Shown piece after piece: positions 45,189 through 56,594 of a DNA stretch of 64,000 nt. The stretch is from Oreohelix idahoensis (taxonomy: Eukaryota > Mollusca > Gastropoda > Stylommatophora > Oreohelicidae). The notes below the pieces were generated by a model. That model made no database searches and was not told the DNA's origin. It saw only the letters and a program-made list of their open reading frames with translations. Within the stretch, counting starts at the first letter, position 1, and each line of letters begins with the position of its first letter. Both the position numbers and the translations under genes were made by a program. The stretch lies in contig JAMPIV010010562.1 of NCBI GenBank assembly GCA_024509875.1, positions 326,501-390,500 of the forward strand, in the 5' to 3' direction.

Positions 45189-46767
45189 ATGGGGGAGGAG
45201 GATGGATTTCAAGGCCCAGCACTTGAGGAATATGTAATAGGCCGTGTTTTAATTCAGGCGGCATCAGATCTGGGGGATTTTGCAGATTGTTATTGTGTGT
45301 TCTGTGCCTCATATAATCATTGCTAGGGAACTGGCAGAGTTTCTACGGGCAGATCTCCGTATATTTCTGGAACAATACGTTCATGTACAACATAGTCAAG
45401 TATTAAAAACCGTACGTCATGCTATACTCAACAACGATGTTCAAGAGAAACAGATAAAAGATAACAAATGGTGTGCACAGGAAAATGCAAAGTTATTAGA
45501 AGATATTACTGAGGAGGACAAAATGCATGAGTTGTTGGAGGTCATAGACAACAATGAAAGATTAATTGAGAAGTTAAACGAAAAGGTGAGGGCACAGGCT
45601 GCTCAAATCCAGGGTTTTCAGGTTCAGGTGGCCCGACTTCAGTCACATATGGAGGATGCACAAAAAAGGAGATTGAAGAAAATGGCGAAGAAAAAGAAAG
45701 CCATGTGGGAGGTAAAGTTGGAAAGTAAAGTAGCAACACTTGAACGTGATAATCAAGAACTAAAATGCCTTCAAAGTAAAGAAGAAAATTTAAGTCGTAA
45801 TAAGTTGGCTAACTTTGAGGTATTACTCATTGAGCAAAAGAGTAAAAATGTAAACCTTGAAGAAGAAAATAAGAGGCAAAGTGAAGAAATTACTAAGTTA
45901 CGAAATAGAGTTGATAACTTGTTGGATATCGTTTTAAAGCATAAACTGTTGACACCCTCAGGCGACAACAGAGGGGAAGAGCAACGTACAGGCAATACCA
46001 AGAAAGATGTTAACGAGTTATCTCGCCCGAGTAAAGAAAAAACTTCTTTTCGAGGCAGATACAACTTTCCTCGGGATCACTGTCATGCTATGACATCTTC
46101 ATGGAGACATACTCACAGTGTATCTGATCTTAAAAATGCAGATGAGATCGTCAAGGGTGACGCAAAATGTACTAATAAAAGTCTGATTGCTACATGTGAG
46201 GTTGATTGTAATGATAGAGCAAACTTGCCTGGTCATACTAGACCCATTACATCTGTTAAAGAAGGTTTAGCAGTACCATATGAGCAGTCATCTACGACAT
46301 GCTCCAAACCGATAGGATCGATTTCCAATAAACATCACACTCAGCTCATGCAGTATGATGCACCTTTTAAGCCAGTCAAGACGAGCAGGCGGCAAATTAA
46401 TCAGCATGTCTCTCATTCCACTGCGACGGCATACCCTCCAAGCGCACGATTTCGTGCTGATAACGCGAATTTCGTGGGATCGACCCCCACATATGGTGGT
46501 ACCAATATACGCTCACGCACCGTATTAGTGCAAAATCTTCCACCACGCACTACATGGCGCGCACTGGCTGAATTTTTTCAGTACACTGCCGACGTCCGAT
46601 ATGTGCGTCTGTTTTCTATTCCCAGCTCTAATGATAAAGTAGCACTTATTTATTTTTATTCACATAGAGATGTTCGCCAAGTTATTAACTTCGGCAATGG
46701 AGCCTATTTTCGACACCGTTGCCTAGATCTGCAATTAGTTCATGATTCTGCACCACGCAGTTTTTAA
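45189..46767 (+). pseudogene. Family C Gag-like coiled-coil/RRM-like protein, copy 2
   Basis: From the ATG at 45189 the gene would encode about 525 residues, but an extra base near 45295-45300 shifts the frame; from 45280 it is open to the stop (495 codons). Layout: an N-terminal helical domain (ELAEFLRADLRIFLEQYVHV); a long coiled coil of about 150 residues (LLEVIDNNERLIEKLNEKVR, VNLEEENKRQSEEITKLRNR); a basic Ser/His-rich linker; and a C-terminal RRM-like domain. In the last, RTVLVQNLPPRTTWRALAEF looks like the RNP2 strand and helix 1, and NDKVALIYFYSH like RNP1. No CCHC knuckle, protease or RT is fused. I infer a Gag-type RNA-binding role from its position after a 5' LTR. I do not recognise the family. 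Confidence 0.8.
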
Positions 46768-46849
46768 TGTATTTTCTCGGGTGCATCTTTCTCCTGTATC
46801 AGTTATCATACAGTCATTTCACGTATATCTTATGTTGATTATGTCTTAA

Positions 46850-47340
46850 ATTTCATTCGTGTCACAGAACATTTCCAAAATTCTAAAATTGTCCATGCCT
46901 ACTACTGAAAAGCAAGTTCGTGGTCATCTTGATTTAATTCAGTAATACAGTAGATTTATACCCACCTTGTTTTTCGACACTGCTGACCTCTCTGCCTTGG
47001 GAAAAAAAGGCTTACTTACCACGTGCACTGGAAACCAGAGTGCCAGGACGCGTTAAATTATATTCAAAATTCAATTTTTTTTTTCTCTATGCCTTCTATT
47101 TGAGAAAACTAATTATAAATTTGAATTATTATCCCCTCACAGATGCTTGTTCCAGAGTTTCGTTGCTTCACTGGTGAAAGAATTTGAGAGGACGGTGCTT
47201 GAAACCTTCCATATCTCAAGAACGTTGACTGATGCCGAGAAAATATGATATTCAAGCCATCCCAAGTTCATCAGATATAGTCACCTATAGTTTATCGAGA
47301 TGCCCAAAGCTCGAACTTGAAGATTCATATTGATTTAGTT
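46850..47340 (+). pseudogene. Family C pol remnant, copy 2
   Basis: The same remnant as copy 1: PTTEKQVRGHLDLIQ, YSRFIPTLFF, a WKPECQDALNYIQ block, and the RNase H fragment ending SLSRCPKLELED. It starts about 100 bp after the gag-like stop, so the deletion that removed protease, integrase and the RT palm predates the tandem. Family C therefore spread, or at least duplicated, in the deleted form. Confidence 0.75.
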
Positions 47341-48348
47341 AATTGACTTTATATTATACATGTGTGAAGCCATGGTGTTTATCCACTACTAGTCACTATG
47401 ACAAAGAACGGTGAATACATGAACACTAAGTTGATTTCCAAACCATTCATATTAACATTTGTGATTTACATGACTTTGAGATAATCATTATTCACTTTAG
47501 CTAGCGGTACATTGAACAGTATTATACTACTTGCAGACATGATTAATTTCCAACTAAAACATCATGTTATTATTCTGGAAGGCACATTCACAATAATTAA
47601 GATTGCTATATTAATACCGTACCAGAAATCTACTCCTAACACGGATAGTCTGGAGTATGATTACATTATTGCAAGTTTGTTTTGGACATTACTTGTCTTG
47701 CCACAACGTACAAAAGGTACTTAGAGCAGAATAATTAAGTAATGGGATAATTGTGTTAATTGCTTATACTTGCGTTCTTGTATTTTTTTTCTCTCTTTTT
47801 GTGAGATATTCAGGTACTTTAGCTACATTAATGTCATATCGCATTGCTTCATATCTTATTTGATTCATATCATGTGTGAATTGCGTTTATGCGTAATTTA
47901 AGATGTTGTCAGCATTATTAGTGGGAGATATAACCGTCTAATTTTTAAAAAAAATGCATTTTTGAATTTTTGATTTGGATTTTTTGTTTTTATTTATTTT
48001 ATATATCTCATACCATTTTCATATATGCATGCTATTTTTGATATGGTTATTGTAAACTCACATGATCATACATTTATGTATTCTTTTGTTACATCATTGG
48101 AATATCGACTGTATATGACTTGTTACTTATTGACATATGACTGTTTATGACTGATGACAAATTCATCTAGCATGTTATGTAATGATAAGTTACATTATGC
48201 AGACTGACTGCGACTAGATTATTTTCGATGTGGCCCAATATTTGTGATATAATCAATTTTGGCCGCTATTTCCGCATAGGAAATATTTGAATTGAAAAAA
48301 AAAAACCCAAATAAATTAGTTTTTTTTTACACCGCGAAGGGGGTGATA
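47341..48348 (+). other. Family C 3' non-coding region
   Basis: About 1 kb without coding signature, ending in the polypurine tract. A 70-codon frame (47512-47724), hydrophobic in part, is present in both copies, but the copies are near-identical throughout, so its conservation means little. Confidence 0.6.
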
Positions 48349-49143
48349 TGTTAAGGATAGATTTGGGATGCAGATAAAATAGTGTGACATGTTAATACAC
48401 GCTAGCACATTTCCATTTTCATGTGAGGAACTGTGTTCGCCTGTAGACAAACTATGGTTTGCACGGATCGTCCACCCGTGGTGAGCGATGCGTTCACCCG
48501 TGTTGAGCGACGGTCAACTAGTGACGTTTCTGCCACATGTCGTGGGGTTCAGTGTGTTAATTAATGGGGCTTCCGTCTTTGTGTTTGCGTCCAAGAGGGA
48601 TGTAATTTTTCGAGCTCCGGGATAATGGAGTGTGATATATAAATATACATCGTGGCATTTATTGTTTGAGGCCGCCACGTTATGTGCAAGATGGTTCACG
48701 AACTTATCTAGAAGTTCATACCATAATTTACTACAAGTGTAACTTTGAGATATGAGGCAACTAATATTTGGTTTGTCCTGATTTCTTCTGCCGCATTACT
48801 TTGGTTTTCGTGGATTGCCCGAACCTTTAGTACAACGGCCAGGATTGAGTGGAGATGAGAGTAGTGTATCATTATTATATTATATGCCACGTAAAGATGT
48901 CTAACGTTTGAAACTTATTGACGGACGAGGGATAATCTACTACGCTTATTCATTGCTATGTACTTTTGATGTGTTGATGGATACTATTGTGAAGTGACTT
49001 TATGTATTAAATGTCAACCATCTTTTCCCGTGGACCTGTTCACCTACCGGCTTTGTTATGTTTACTGACCATAATGTCCTGAATGAACACCTGCTATCAT
49101 TCGAGTATACATGCATGATCCTCTAATTTATCCCACCGTAACA
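48349..49143 (+). repeat. Family C LTR 3
   Basis: 795 bp, tgttaagg to ccgtaaca, then directly the LINE sequence tatgttggg. It is the 3' LTR of the second unit. Confidence 0.93.
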
Positions 49144-50452
49144 TATGTTGGGCACCTTTGAAGCAGGTGTTCGGCAGTCATTTTACCAGTGCCACAGTCA
49201 CACTCATCCGTAGTTCCTATCTTTAATTTGTTGAACAGATGGTATCTCAATCTGTTATGACCAGTGCGAAGTCTGAAGATTACCACTTGTTCACTTCTGC
49301 TGAGCTGGTAATATGGATCTATTTTGTGTGGCCTGGATGCTCTTCTTCCCACTTGTGCCTGTATCTGCGCTTGATAAAACTCTTGGACTCCTCATAGGTT
49401 ATATTTGTGTCCAGCTGAGGAAGTTTTCCCCCTTCCTTTGCCAATCTGTCAGCCTCTTCATTTCCAGGGATGTTGCAGTGAGAAGGGATCCACTGTATCA
49501 CAACTCTTTTGTATTGCTGACATAGTCTGTGAAGTGTTACTCTTATGTCATCCAGTTCAGCATTTATTTGACTTTTCAGTGTTGTAATCACTGACAGCGC
49601 ATCTGAGAAGATAACTACTGGTCTCTCTGAGCTTTTTTCTGTCATTAGAATTTCTGATGCAGTTTTTATGGCCTCTGCCTCTGCTCTGAAGTTAGTTGAA
49701 AATTTCCCTGTTGCGATTGCTATCTTTTTTTTGTGTGCCATTGCTTAAGCTCAGGAAGACTCCTCCACCCCCATCTTCTGTTGCATTAGTTGCTGATCCA
49801 TGTTTGTACGCATGGATCCAGGTGTTGCTTGGGTAATCTTTCTCTATATATTTTGTGGTTAGGACTCTCCTTTCTGTTTCAGTTTGACTGTTCTTTCTCT
49901 CAATACCAGGAACATTTTCTATCATTTCAGGGAAGCACTGTTGTTTCCAAATTCGTAGCTTGTGTGCAGTACATATTGGTGTAGCTGTTGATATTGCATT
50001 TATGGGGTCTGCTCTCATCTTTGTTTTGACTGTCTCTACAAAGTTGCTTCGCTTCAGTCTTCCCCTTCCAAGTCCATTTATCCTCTGGTGCATTGGGTGA
50101 TCTATCAGCCTCCTGAATTTCTCGGCTTGTTGCTGGTCTCTCCTATCTCTTCTATCCTCCATAGGCTGGAGGTGAGTAATCTTTACAACTCTTTTATTGG
50201 TGTTGATTTCATGCCCCCAGTTATGAATCTCATTGTTTGGTTTTGGTTTCGGTTTATTTTGTCAAAGTTCGACTTAGCGGCTGTTGACCATGCTGCAATG
50301 CCATATTCTAAGACTGGTCTCACTTGCCCAGTATATAGATTCTTTAGTACTCTCTCGTCTGCTCCCCAAACCGTGCCAGCAAGTTTTTTCATGATTGCCA
50401 TTCTCTGCCTTGCTCTTGTCCTGTTTTTCTCAATCTGGGTTTTCCAAGTCAA
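49144..50452 (-). pseudogene. I-like LINE RT thumb, RNase H and C-terminus
   Basis: Minus-strand segments: MTWKTQIEKNRTRARQRMAI, YTGQVRPVLEYGIAAWSTAA and QTMRFITGGMKSTPI form the RT C-terminal part. The RNase H follows, with NTWIHAYKHGSATNATEDGG (first Asp replaced: YKHGS where YTDGS is usual), FSDALSVITTLKSQ and IQWIPSHCNIPGNEEADRLA. The C-terminus reads QVVIFRLRTGHNRLRYHLFN and CDCGTGKMTAEHLLQRCP. The frame breaks between the two main open stretches near 49740. The remaining C-terminal codons lie at 37429-37570, beyond the nested element. Confidence 0.9.
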
Positions 50453-50465
50453 GAAACTGGGATTC

Positions 50466-50890
50466 GAACCAGAACGGTGGCCGGGGTAGATCCAACTATG
50501 ACAATTTCAGAGGGAATAATAATCGTGGTAGATCTAAATATAACAAACATAGATCTCATCACCAGGGAAACTCTGTACAACAAGAGTCTCATAGTGCCAG
50601 TAATCAAGTGAATGATAATAAAAACTCGAAAATATCACTTGTTCGGCTTTTGATTTTGGAAGAGCATTTCAATGCCCCCAATGCACAACATTATTTCAAC
50701 CGACCACAGTAACTACTTTAAGTTGTGGTTACCCTCCTCCCACTCTTCCTGCTGCAGTTGCGCATGACGGGAGAGGGTCTCTTATCTTGCATAAAGGTCT
50801 CGTAGATAGTAATCCAGTCTCAGTGCTTTTTTTTCTGGGTGCACTAATATTGGGGTTAGGCAATCACTCATAGATCTTAGCTGTGCCACG
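50466..50890 (+). pseudogene. Family A gypsy Gag end and protease start (resumed after LINE)
   Basis: Continues the gypsy interrupted at 37428. The N/R/G-rich tract (NNRGRSKYNKHRSHHQGNSV) and ASNQVNDNKNS run in one frame. After a frameshift near 50625 come a CPQC motif and the protease start. The active-site position reads LFFSGCTNIGVRQS, so the catalytic Asp is replaced by Phe. The 19.7-25.1 kb copy has His there. The capsid part of this copy is at 36003-37428. Confidence 0.85.
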
Positions 50891-52167
50891 GGAAAGGTGG
50901 TTAAATGTGTGACATTTGGTGGCACAGTAGAAACGTACACGACTGCTATTATTCACATTGCTACTCCCTTCTTTACGGGAGATGTCCACGCTTGTATTCT
51001 ACCTAATCCTATTGCGGATCTTATCATCGGTCGTATTTACGGGGTTAAGGAATGCACCCCGCAGCTAATTGATGCCTGGGAAGAACGGAATATCCAAACA
51101 GCCAAAGCAGTTGTAACAAGAGCACAAACTCTTGTTCCTCAAACTTCATCTACGGAAGTTAAGGAAGTACAAAGCCAAGATGATCACTTGGTGATTTCGC
51201 ATGACTCGTTTGTAAAACTACAAGAAGAAGACTCGTCTTTAAAGAAATTATTTCTTCTAGCTAAAAACGGTGATCCGAATCAAAATACAAATCACAAATC
51301 ATATATCACTATGAAGAATGATCTACTACTGCGTATGGTACAACACTCAGATACGTCTATGCATTCTCAAATTCTCGTGCCCAAAAGTATGAGAGCTCTA
51401 ATTCTTCAACATGCACACGATTCTCAGTGTGCTGGACATATGGGTTTTTCCCGAACTAAGTCGAGAGTTCTGCGGTCTTTCTTTTGGCCATTTGTCTATA
51501 AAGACATACGAATTAATTGCCGGTCTTGCAAAATATGTCAAGAGGTCAAATCTAGAGTTCCACGGCATGCTGCGCCTATTCAGGCTGCAGACATTCTTAT
51601 TTGGCCGTTTCAGAAAATGGCCAAAGATATCATTGGCCTTTTTAAGACTAAATTGGCCAGAGGACATCAATTTATCCTTACGTGCGTTGACATGTGCACG
51701 CGTTGGCCAGAGGCTATACCTTTTAAGAGCATTTCCACTGCTGATATCGCTGACGCTCTTTGGCTTATATTTTCTCGTTTGAGTTTTCCCGGGGAAATAT
51801 TGTCAGACCATGGCACACAATTGATATCAAACACAATGTCGCAGGTAATGTCTACTCTGCACATTAAAAGATCTTTAAGTAGTATTTATTACCCAATGTC
51901 TAATGGGTTAGTTGAGCGTCTGAATAGAACGCTCAAGACTTTGCCTGGTAAGATAACTGAAGATCATCCTCAAGATTGGGACAGGGTTTTACCCGCGGCT
52001 CTCTTTGCCTATAGAGAAGTCCCTAATGAACACACAGGATTTTCTCCCTTCGAACTTGTCTTTGGCGCGCAACCGCGCGGTCCTATGTCTTTACTGCATG
52101 ATCTGATAACTGCTGATAATATTGACAATGACACAAAATCTTCATATGAGTATGTCATTGCTCTATT

Positions 52168-52168
<1 letters not shown>
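50891..52168 (+). pseudogene. Family A gypsy protease end and integrase
   Basis: One frame from the protease C-terminal half (CVTFGGTVETYTTAIIHIAT, ADLIIGRIYGVKECTP) into integrase. The zinc region (HAHDSQCAGHMGFSRTKSRV, CRSCKICQEVKSR) is intact. The core has KDIIGLF (Asp), EILSDHGTQLISN (Asp) and NGLVERLNRTLK (Glu). GFSPFELVFGAQPRGPM follows. Homology stops at SSYEYVIAL (about 52165), where a TA microsatellite starts, so RT and RNase H are absent. This is the best-preserved integrase in the window. Confidence 0.9.

Positions 52169-52169
<1 letters not shown>

Positions 52170-52231
<62 letters not shown>
52170..52231. repeat. TA microsatellite at the gypsy truncation point
   Basis: About 31 TA units directly after the last recognisable integrase codons. 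The open frames through it are artefacts. Confidence 0.95.
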
Positions 52232-52234
<3 letters not shown>

Positions 52235-53502
52235 TTTGATTCTCGCAGATGCTATGGTGTTCGTGCACTGTGCTGAGATCCTCCTTGTGTGATCTAAGGG
52301 AGGAGATCGGAGCATTGATGGAGTTGTCCGTGCGCAATGAAGATAGTCCTTAAAACCAAACAAAACCTTGTAATACTATGAACGTGTTTCCATGACTCAA
52401 TTTACTCGCTGTCCTTGTAGAGCTGAAGAGTATTGACAGAAAGGATGTTATTTAAACATTAAACCAAAATTTACTTGAAAATTAATCTCACACCAAGTTA
52501 CAGGTTATGAGAATCGAGCTCCTTGATCAGTTCGCTTGAATACCACAGTCACCCCTCATCCCTTTCAATCCACTCGTTCCACGTGGTTCTCACCGGGGCT
52601 TCGCTAATTAGCATGCAAGCTGGTGTCGCATAAGCCATGCCTTTCTCGCTATTTGCCTTACTTATGGTTTTAGCCACGCCTACCTGTCTTCTTTAACGCG
52701 CTATCAAAGCAGCTATTCAGATCCATAACTGACATTCCTTCAAAAGGGGACGGGCCAAGGGCGTCTGACTGCTGTCAGATTACAACAAACACGTGGAAGG
52801 TAGAATAGTTTTGAAGTTCCCTACCCAAGCGGCCATTCGCGGAGATCACAAAGCTGTGTTGTCGAGTCACCAGGTAATTAGCTACACAGAGAGACGAGAT
52901 CAAACACACAGTCTGCTCGTTAGCAAACGGCTATAATGTCGGCAAAGGTGAGAAGAATATCTCTTATTCAGGAATCGAACAGTAGATTTGCTCTGATACA
53001 GCGTAAGGCGTGAATTTTGTCACCCTTCAGCAAAAATTGCGCTATTTCTTAATATATAGTCCTTCCCATCAAACTCAGTTATCAGTTTGCTACAAGAATT
53101 TTTGAATATTCTAGCTCGCTAATATAAGAGCCATATTATAAATTGGATACTTTAATACGTGGAGATAACTCATTTTTTTCCTGTGTTGCAGTAAGTAATA
53201 TATATTAGCATTTAAATGTTTTAGCGTGTAAAAGTTTTTCCATTATATTTCACTGGGATTTCTGTGTTAATTGAATAGCGTATTAAATAACATATAGCTA
53301 ATTTTTCCAGCTGTAAAACGTTAATTTAATTACTAGCGCTTCCCCAGTAAGAGATGCTTTAATTAATTAATATACACTAGGCGATTGATAATTGGCGAAA
53401 TAAATGTACTTCTATTCATCACGTGTAAGTTTATAAATGACTAGTGTTCATTTCTCTACATAAAAGCGATAAGATAAGCTAGACACTTACAGTAACGCGT
53501 GT
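52232..53502. other. Intergenic, nothing recognised
   Basis: Moderately AT-rich, no long open frame, no element ends. It does not resemble gypsy RT, so the missing pol half of the copy at 50.5-52.2 kb is not here. Confidence 0.5.
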
Positions 53503-53507
53503 GAGGT

Positions 53508-55050
53508 TGTCGTAAATTTATTTTGAGAGAAAGAGTCTTAGAAATAGTAGTCCGGTTTAGAGTGTAGAATGATGGTGAAAAGCTCAGTGATAGAAATGTA
53601 GAGAGTAAATAGTTGCTTCACAGAGTGCTGGAGGAGAGTAAAGACAGACTTATTTACGACAAATCGTTTCTCTCAATCTACTCTTCAGGCTCTACTGGTC
53701 AAACAATTATTTGCCAGTTTTTAGACACACATATGCGCTCACACCGATTTGGTGCTTCAAACACACAGACGACGTGGATACAAACTATCTTAAACAAATA
53801 GGGGAAATTTTGGGCTTTGGGTATTCCAACACAGTAACGATTAATTTTATGTTTTTTATTAAAGTTAAAAAAACAATCACTACAATAATCATGTGTTTAC
53901 AGCAAGAATTATCAAAATTACAGAAAAATGCAAAAAACAAGGTAGGGAGGGGGTGAAGAAGATTGGTATCGACTAAGCCCGTCCCGCTTATGAGACAAAG
54001 ATAGACCTAGTCCAAAGATAGATAGTTATGAGGAACATAGGTAGGTTAACCTAACAGTGAAGTTAATTACTCTGAAAGAGGTGTTTCAAAATTAGGTATG
54101 GGTGGTAGAAAGAATCCTGTTCTTCCCAATTGTTCTTCCCTTTACTAAGCAAATGAAAAGGAGGGGGTTTTTAAACAGAGTTAACAAATTATCAACTATC
54201 CCACTTAAAGGAACAATGTAGGGTATACAGAAAATTATATTACCAGGTAAGCAAGTTAACAAAATGGTTACAAAAAAGATTAAATTTCCTGTCATTCATG
54301 CACACGCGTGAGGATCCACACTCATATATTCACACACACTTACCGATTGCAGCATCAGACAATCTAATCGAATTATATAAACAGCAATTACACTTTTGAC
54401 ATGTGAACTGTCTAGTACTTAGATGTCCCGCCCCCAGATGTAGCGCGGTTGGCTGATAGCAACTATTCCCACTATATCGCTGGACTTGAAGCCTAAGAGT
54501 TCTTGGGTGTTATTATATAAAAGGAGTCTATGGGATGGCACTGACACAATTCGACACAAGGGTGAAAATGAAGCGGTCTCCTTAATCTTCCGCTATGGTA
54601 AAATTCCTTCAATGCGTGATGATAGTAATTGACCGGAAAGTTTATTAATCCGGTGAGGAAAAAACTTAAGCCGTCACCGTTCAGGAAAATATGTACTCTC
54701 TCACAGTAGGGCCGTAAATAAAGTATCGCTACTGGCACTGTTCAACTTCCAGTTTATCTTACAGATTTGTAATGTTAATATGATGATTTTTCTTTAAATA
54801 GTCTTGGGTAGGCTTTCTTTCATGTAATTTATGATAGCTAGGTCGCATCGAACCGCCACAAGATTAACTTTAAAAAATGTTTCATCAATATGTCTGGGAG
54901 TTAAGAACCGAATCTGAAAAGACTCTGTATGATTTCTTTATTGCTGGGATCGCACATGTTACGATCACTCTGTATGAAAGAAAAAGACATGTATTATGCC
55001 GAAAAATCAAATAACCTCATAAAGCGCGATGAATTTTCCCGTTAAGACTA

Positions 55051-55117
<67 letters not shown>

Positions 55118-56181
55118 TCGCGTATTTAATTATGTATTTAATAAACACTGCGCGAGTTCTAATGGTTAAAACACACATCTATAAATATAGGACTTAACTA
55201 AATTTATCAATTATAAGTTCCTTCGCGACTTTAAAAGTTAATTTAAGCAATTCAGCCTCTATTATCTGTTTTTTTGGGAAATAATAAAGCAGATATATCA
55301 TTACATTTACAACTGGAACTATTGAGATGGTTTAATTTAATAGATTTAAATTAACACAAAATCCAGTGAAATAGAATGAATGAACTAGACCACTGGTCAC
55401 TTTACACAATATATATTTTACTGTTTTGCACAGAAATAGAATTCACTGCAAATATGTATAAAGATCCAGGGGATAATCTAGCAGGATTGCAAATATAGCT
55501 AGTGCTTCTGTAAAGGTCTGGCCAACGAGTGATAAAGTGTATTTCTACGTGGTCTGTATATATCTAACTTAATTGTAAGATGAGTGGGACATGAGAATTT
55601 TTGACCCCTTTTTAGATCTCAAGACACTTTGTGAGTTCTGACCGACAGACTAAAGAGAGATTCCGCCCCTGGTCTTCGTATCTCCGCTCGCTGCTGCGAT
55701 CGGTTCTGTGTTTAACACCGAGATGCGAAATACCTGCAGGAACTTGCGTCACTCGTTTCAGGGACCACTACTGTCTTTGATCGTGGCGCTAGTCTTTCCT
55801 GAGATCCCCCAGTCTGTGTCTTTGATCGTGGTCGCTGCTATCTGTTTGATTCTGGCGCCGCCCCCACTGGGCCGGCATTTTGGCAAAGTTAATGAAAATA
55901 ACTGCATACGATTGTTCAAGAGATGTCCATGGGCGTGATTTAGCCTCTCCTTAAATCAATGCGATGACCAGAATTGACGGTAGATAAACTGTCCACACGT
56001 GTTGCCAATCTGCGTGGAAAGGTTGCATAGCTAATGAGTCCAGGTGAAAAGAAAAATCCCGTTTGACGAAAAGGTACAATATTCGGGGGCACTGATGTTA
56101 TCCAAAGGGGTCGTTACGAAGGATCGTACCATATCATCCAACACTTCAGGGTCACTTCAGGGTCAGAGTTCGTCCGTCACA
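53508..56181 (-). mobile_element. Solo LTR of the family B gypsy with 5-bp target duplication
   Basis: 2674 bp, on the minus strand beginning tgtgacggacgaac and ending tttacgaca, flanked by gaggt at 53503-53507 and 56182-56186. It aligns along its length with the LTR at 13633-19423 but lacks the LINE found there. At 54030-54055 it shows the empty site. With no internal sequence it is what LTR-LTR recombination leaves. It contains a TA microsatellite (55053-55117). Open frames within it are not supported. Confidence 0.9.
55053..55117. repeat. TA microsatellite inside the solo LTR
   Basis: About 65 bp of TA repeats. The matching position of the other family B LTR (about 18340) has only a short tatatata run, so the repeat expanded in this copy. 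Confidence 0.93.
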
Positions 56182-56186
56182 GAGGT

Positions 56187-56555
56187 TATAATATTTATAT
56201 CATTGTTAAATGTTTGTCTTTTTTCCTAAATCTAGTTGATCATAACCCTGGTATCTAGCGGTCTGAATAGCTCAAAAAACATTCTCAATTATTATCCGGT
56301 CTTAGATTTTGACCCGTGCGGTCCTCTTGTTTTATCCACAGAGAGAGAGAGAGAGTTCAAATGTATAAACATTAAGAATAATTTATAACTGGACATGAAA
56401 AATACCCAGATTGTTTACTTCAAATATTATCAGCGCGTGGTGGCCAAATATCTATATAACATTGTTCCAGAATACTGTTCATTGTGGGTTCTTTTATTTC
56501 TCAAGTGGATTTATCCAGAACAAGAATACTTGGGTCCACAATCGGCACTCAACCC

Positions 56556-56594
<39 letters not shown>

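Larger units (their letters stand above)
37571..49143 (+). mobile_element. Family C LTR element in tandem (three LTRs, two internal regions)
   Basis: Structure LTR-internal-LTR-internal-LTR. All three LTRs are 795 bp, begin tgttaagg and end ccgtaaca (perfect 5-bp TGTTA/TAACA inverted ends), and differ by only about a dozen visible substitutions. The outer flanks are LINE sequence. The best candidate target duplication is imperfect (tctgtt at 37565-37570, tatgtt at 49144-49149). Each internal region carries one gag-like gene and a remnant of pol but no protease, integrase or RT palm, so the element is non-autonomous. The tandem form most likely came from recombination between LTRs of related copies. 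Confidence 0.92.
37429..50452 (-). mobile_element. I/Nimbus-like LINE, 5'-truncated, hosting the family C LTR element
   Basis: The gypsy Gag is interrupted between perfect 13-bp repeats gaaactgggattc at 37416-37428 and 50453-50465. The LINE reads on the minus strand. It begins truncated within RT at 50452 and ends with a GAA-repeat tail against the duplication at 37429 (ttcttcttcttctt on the plus strand). Its own sequence is only 37429-37570 and 49144-50452, about 1.45 kb. The 11.57 kb between belongs to family C. It is the same family as the LINE at 8254-10411. Confidence 0.93.

Noticed and set aside
45280..46767. The 495-codon coiled-coil/RRM-like frame as an ordinary host gene
   Set aside because: It occurs twice between identical LTRs with a polypurine tract and a pol remnant downstream, and the two copies have different frameshifts, so it belongs to a mobile element.
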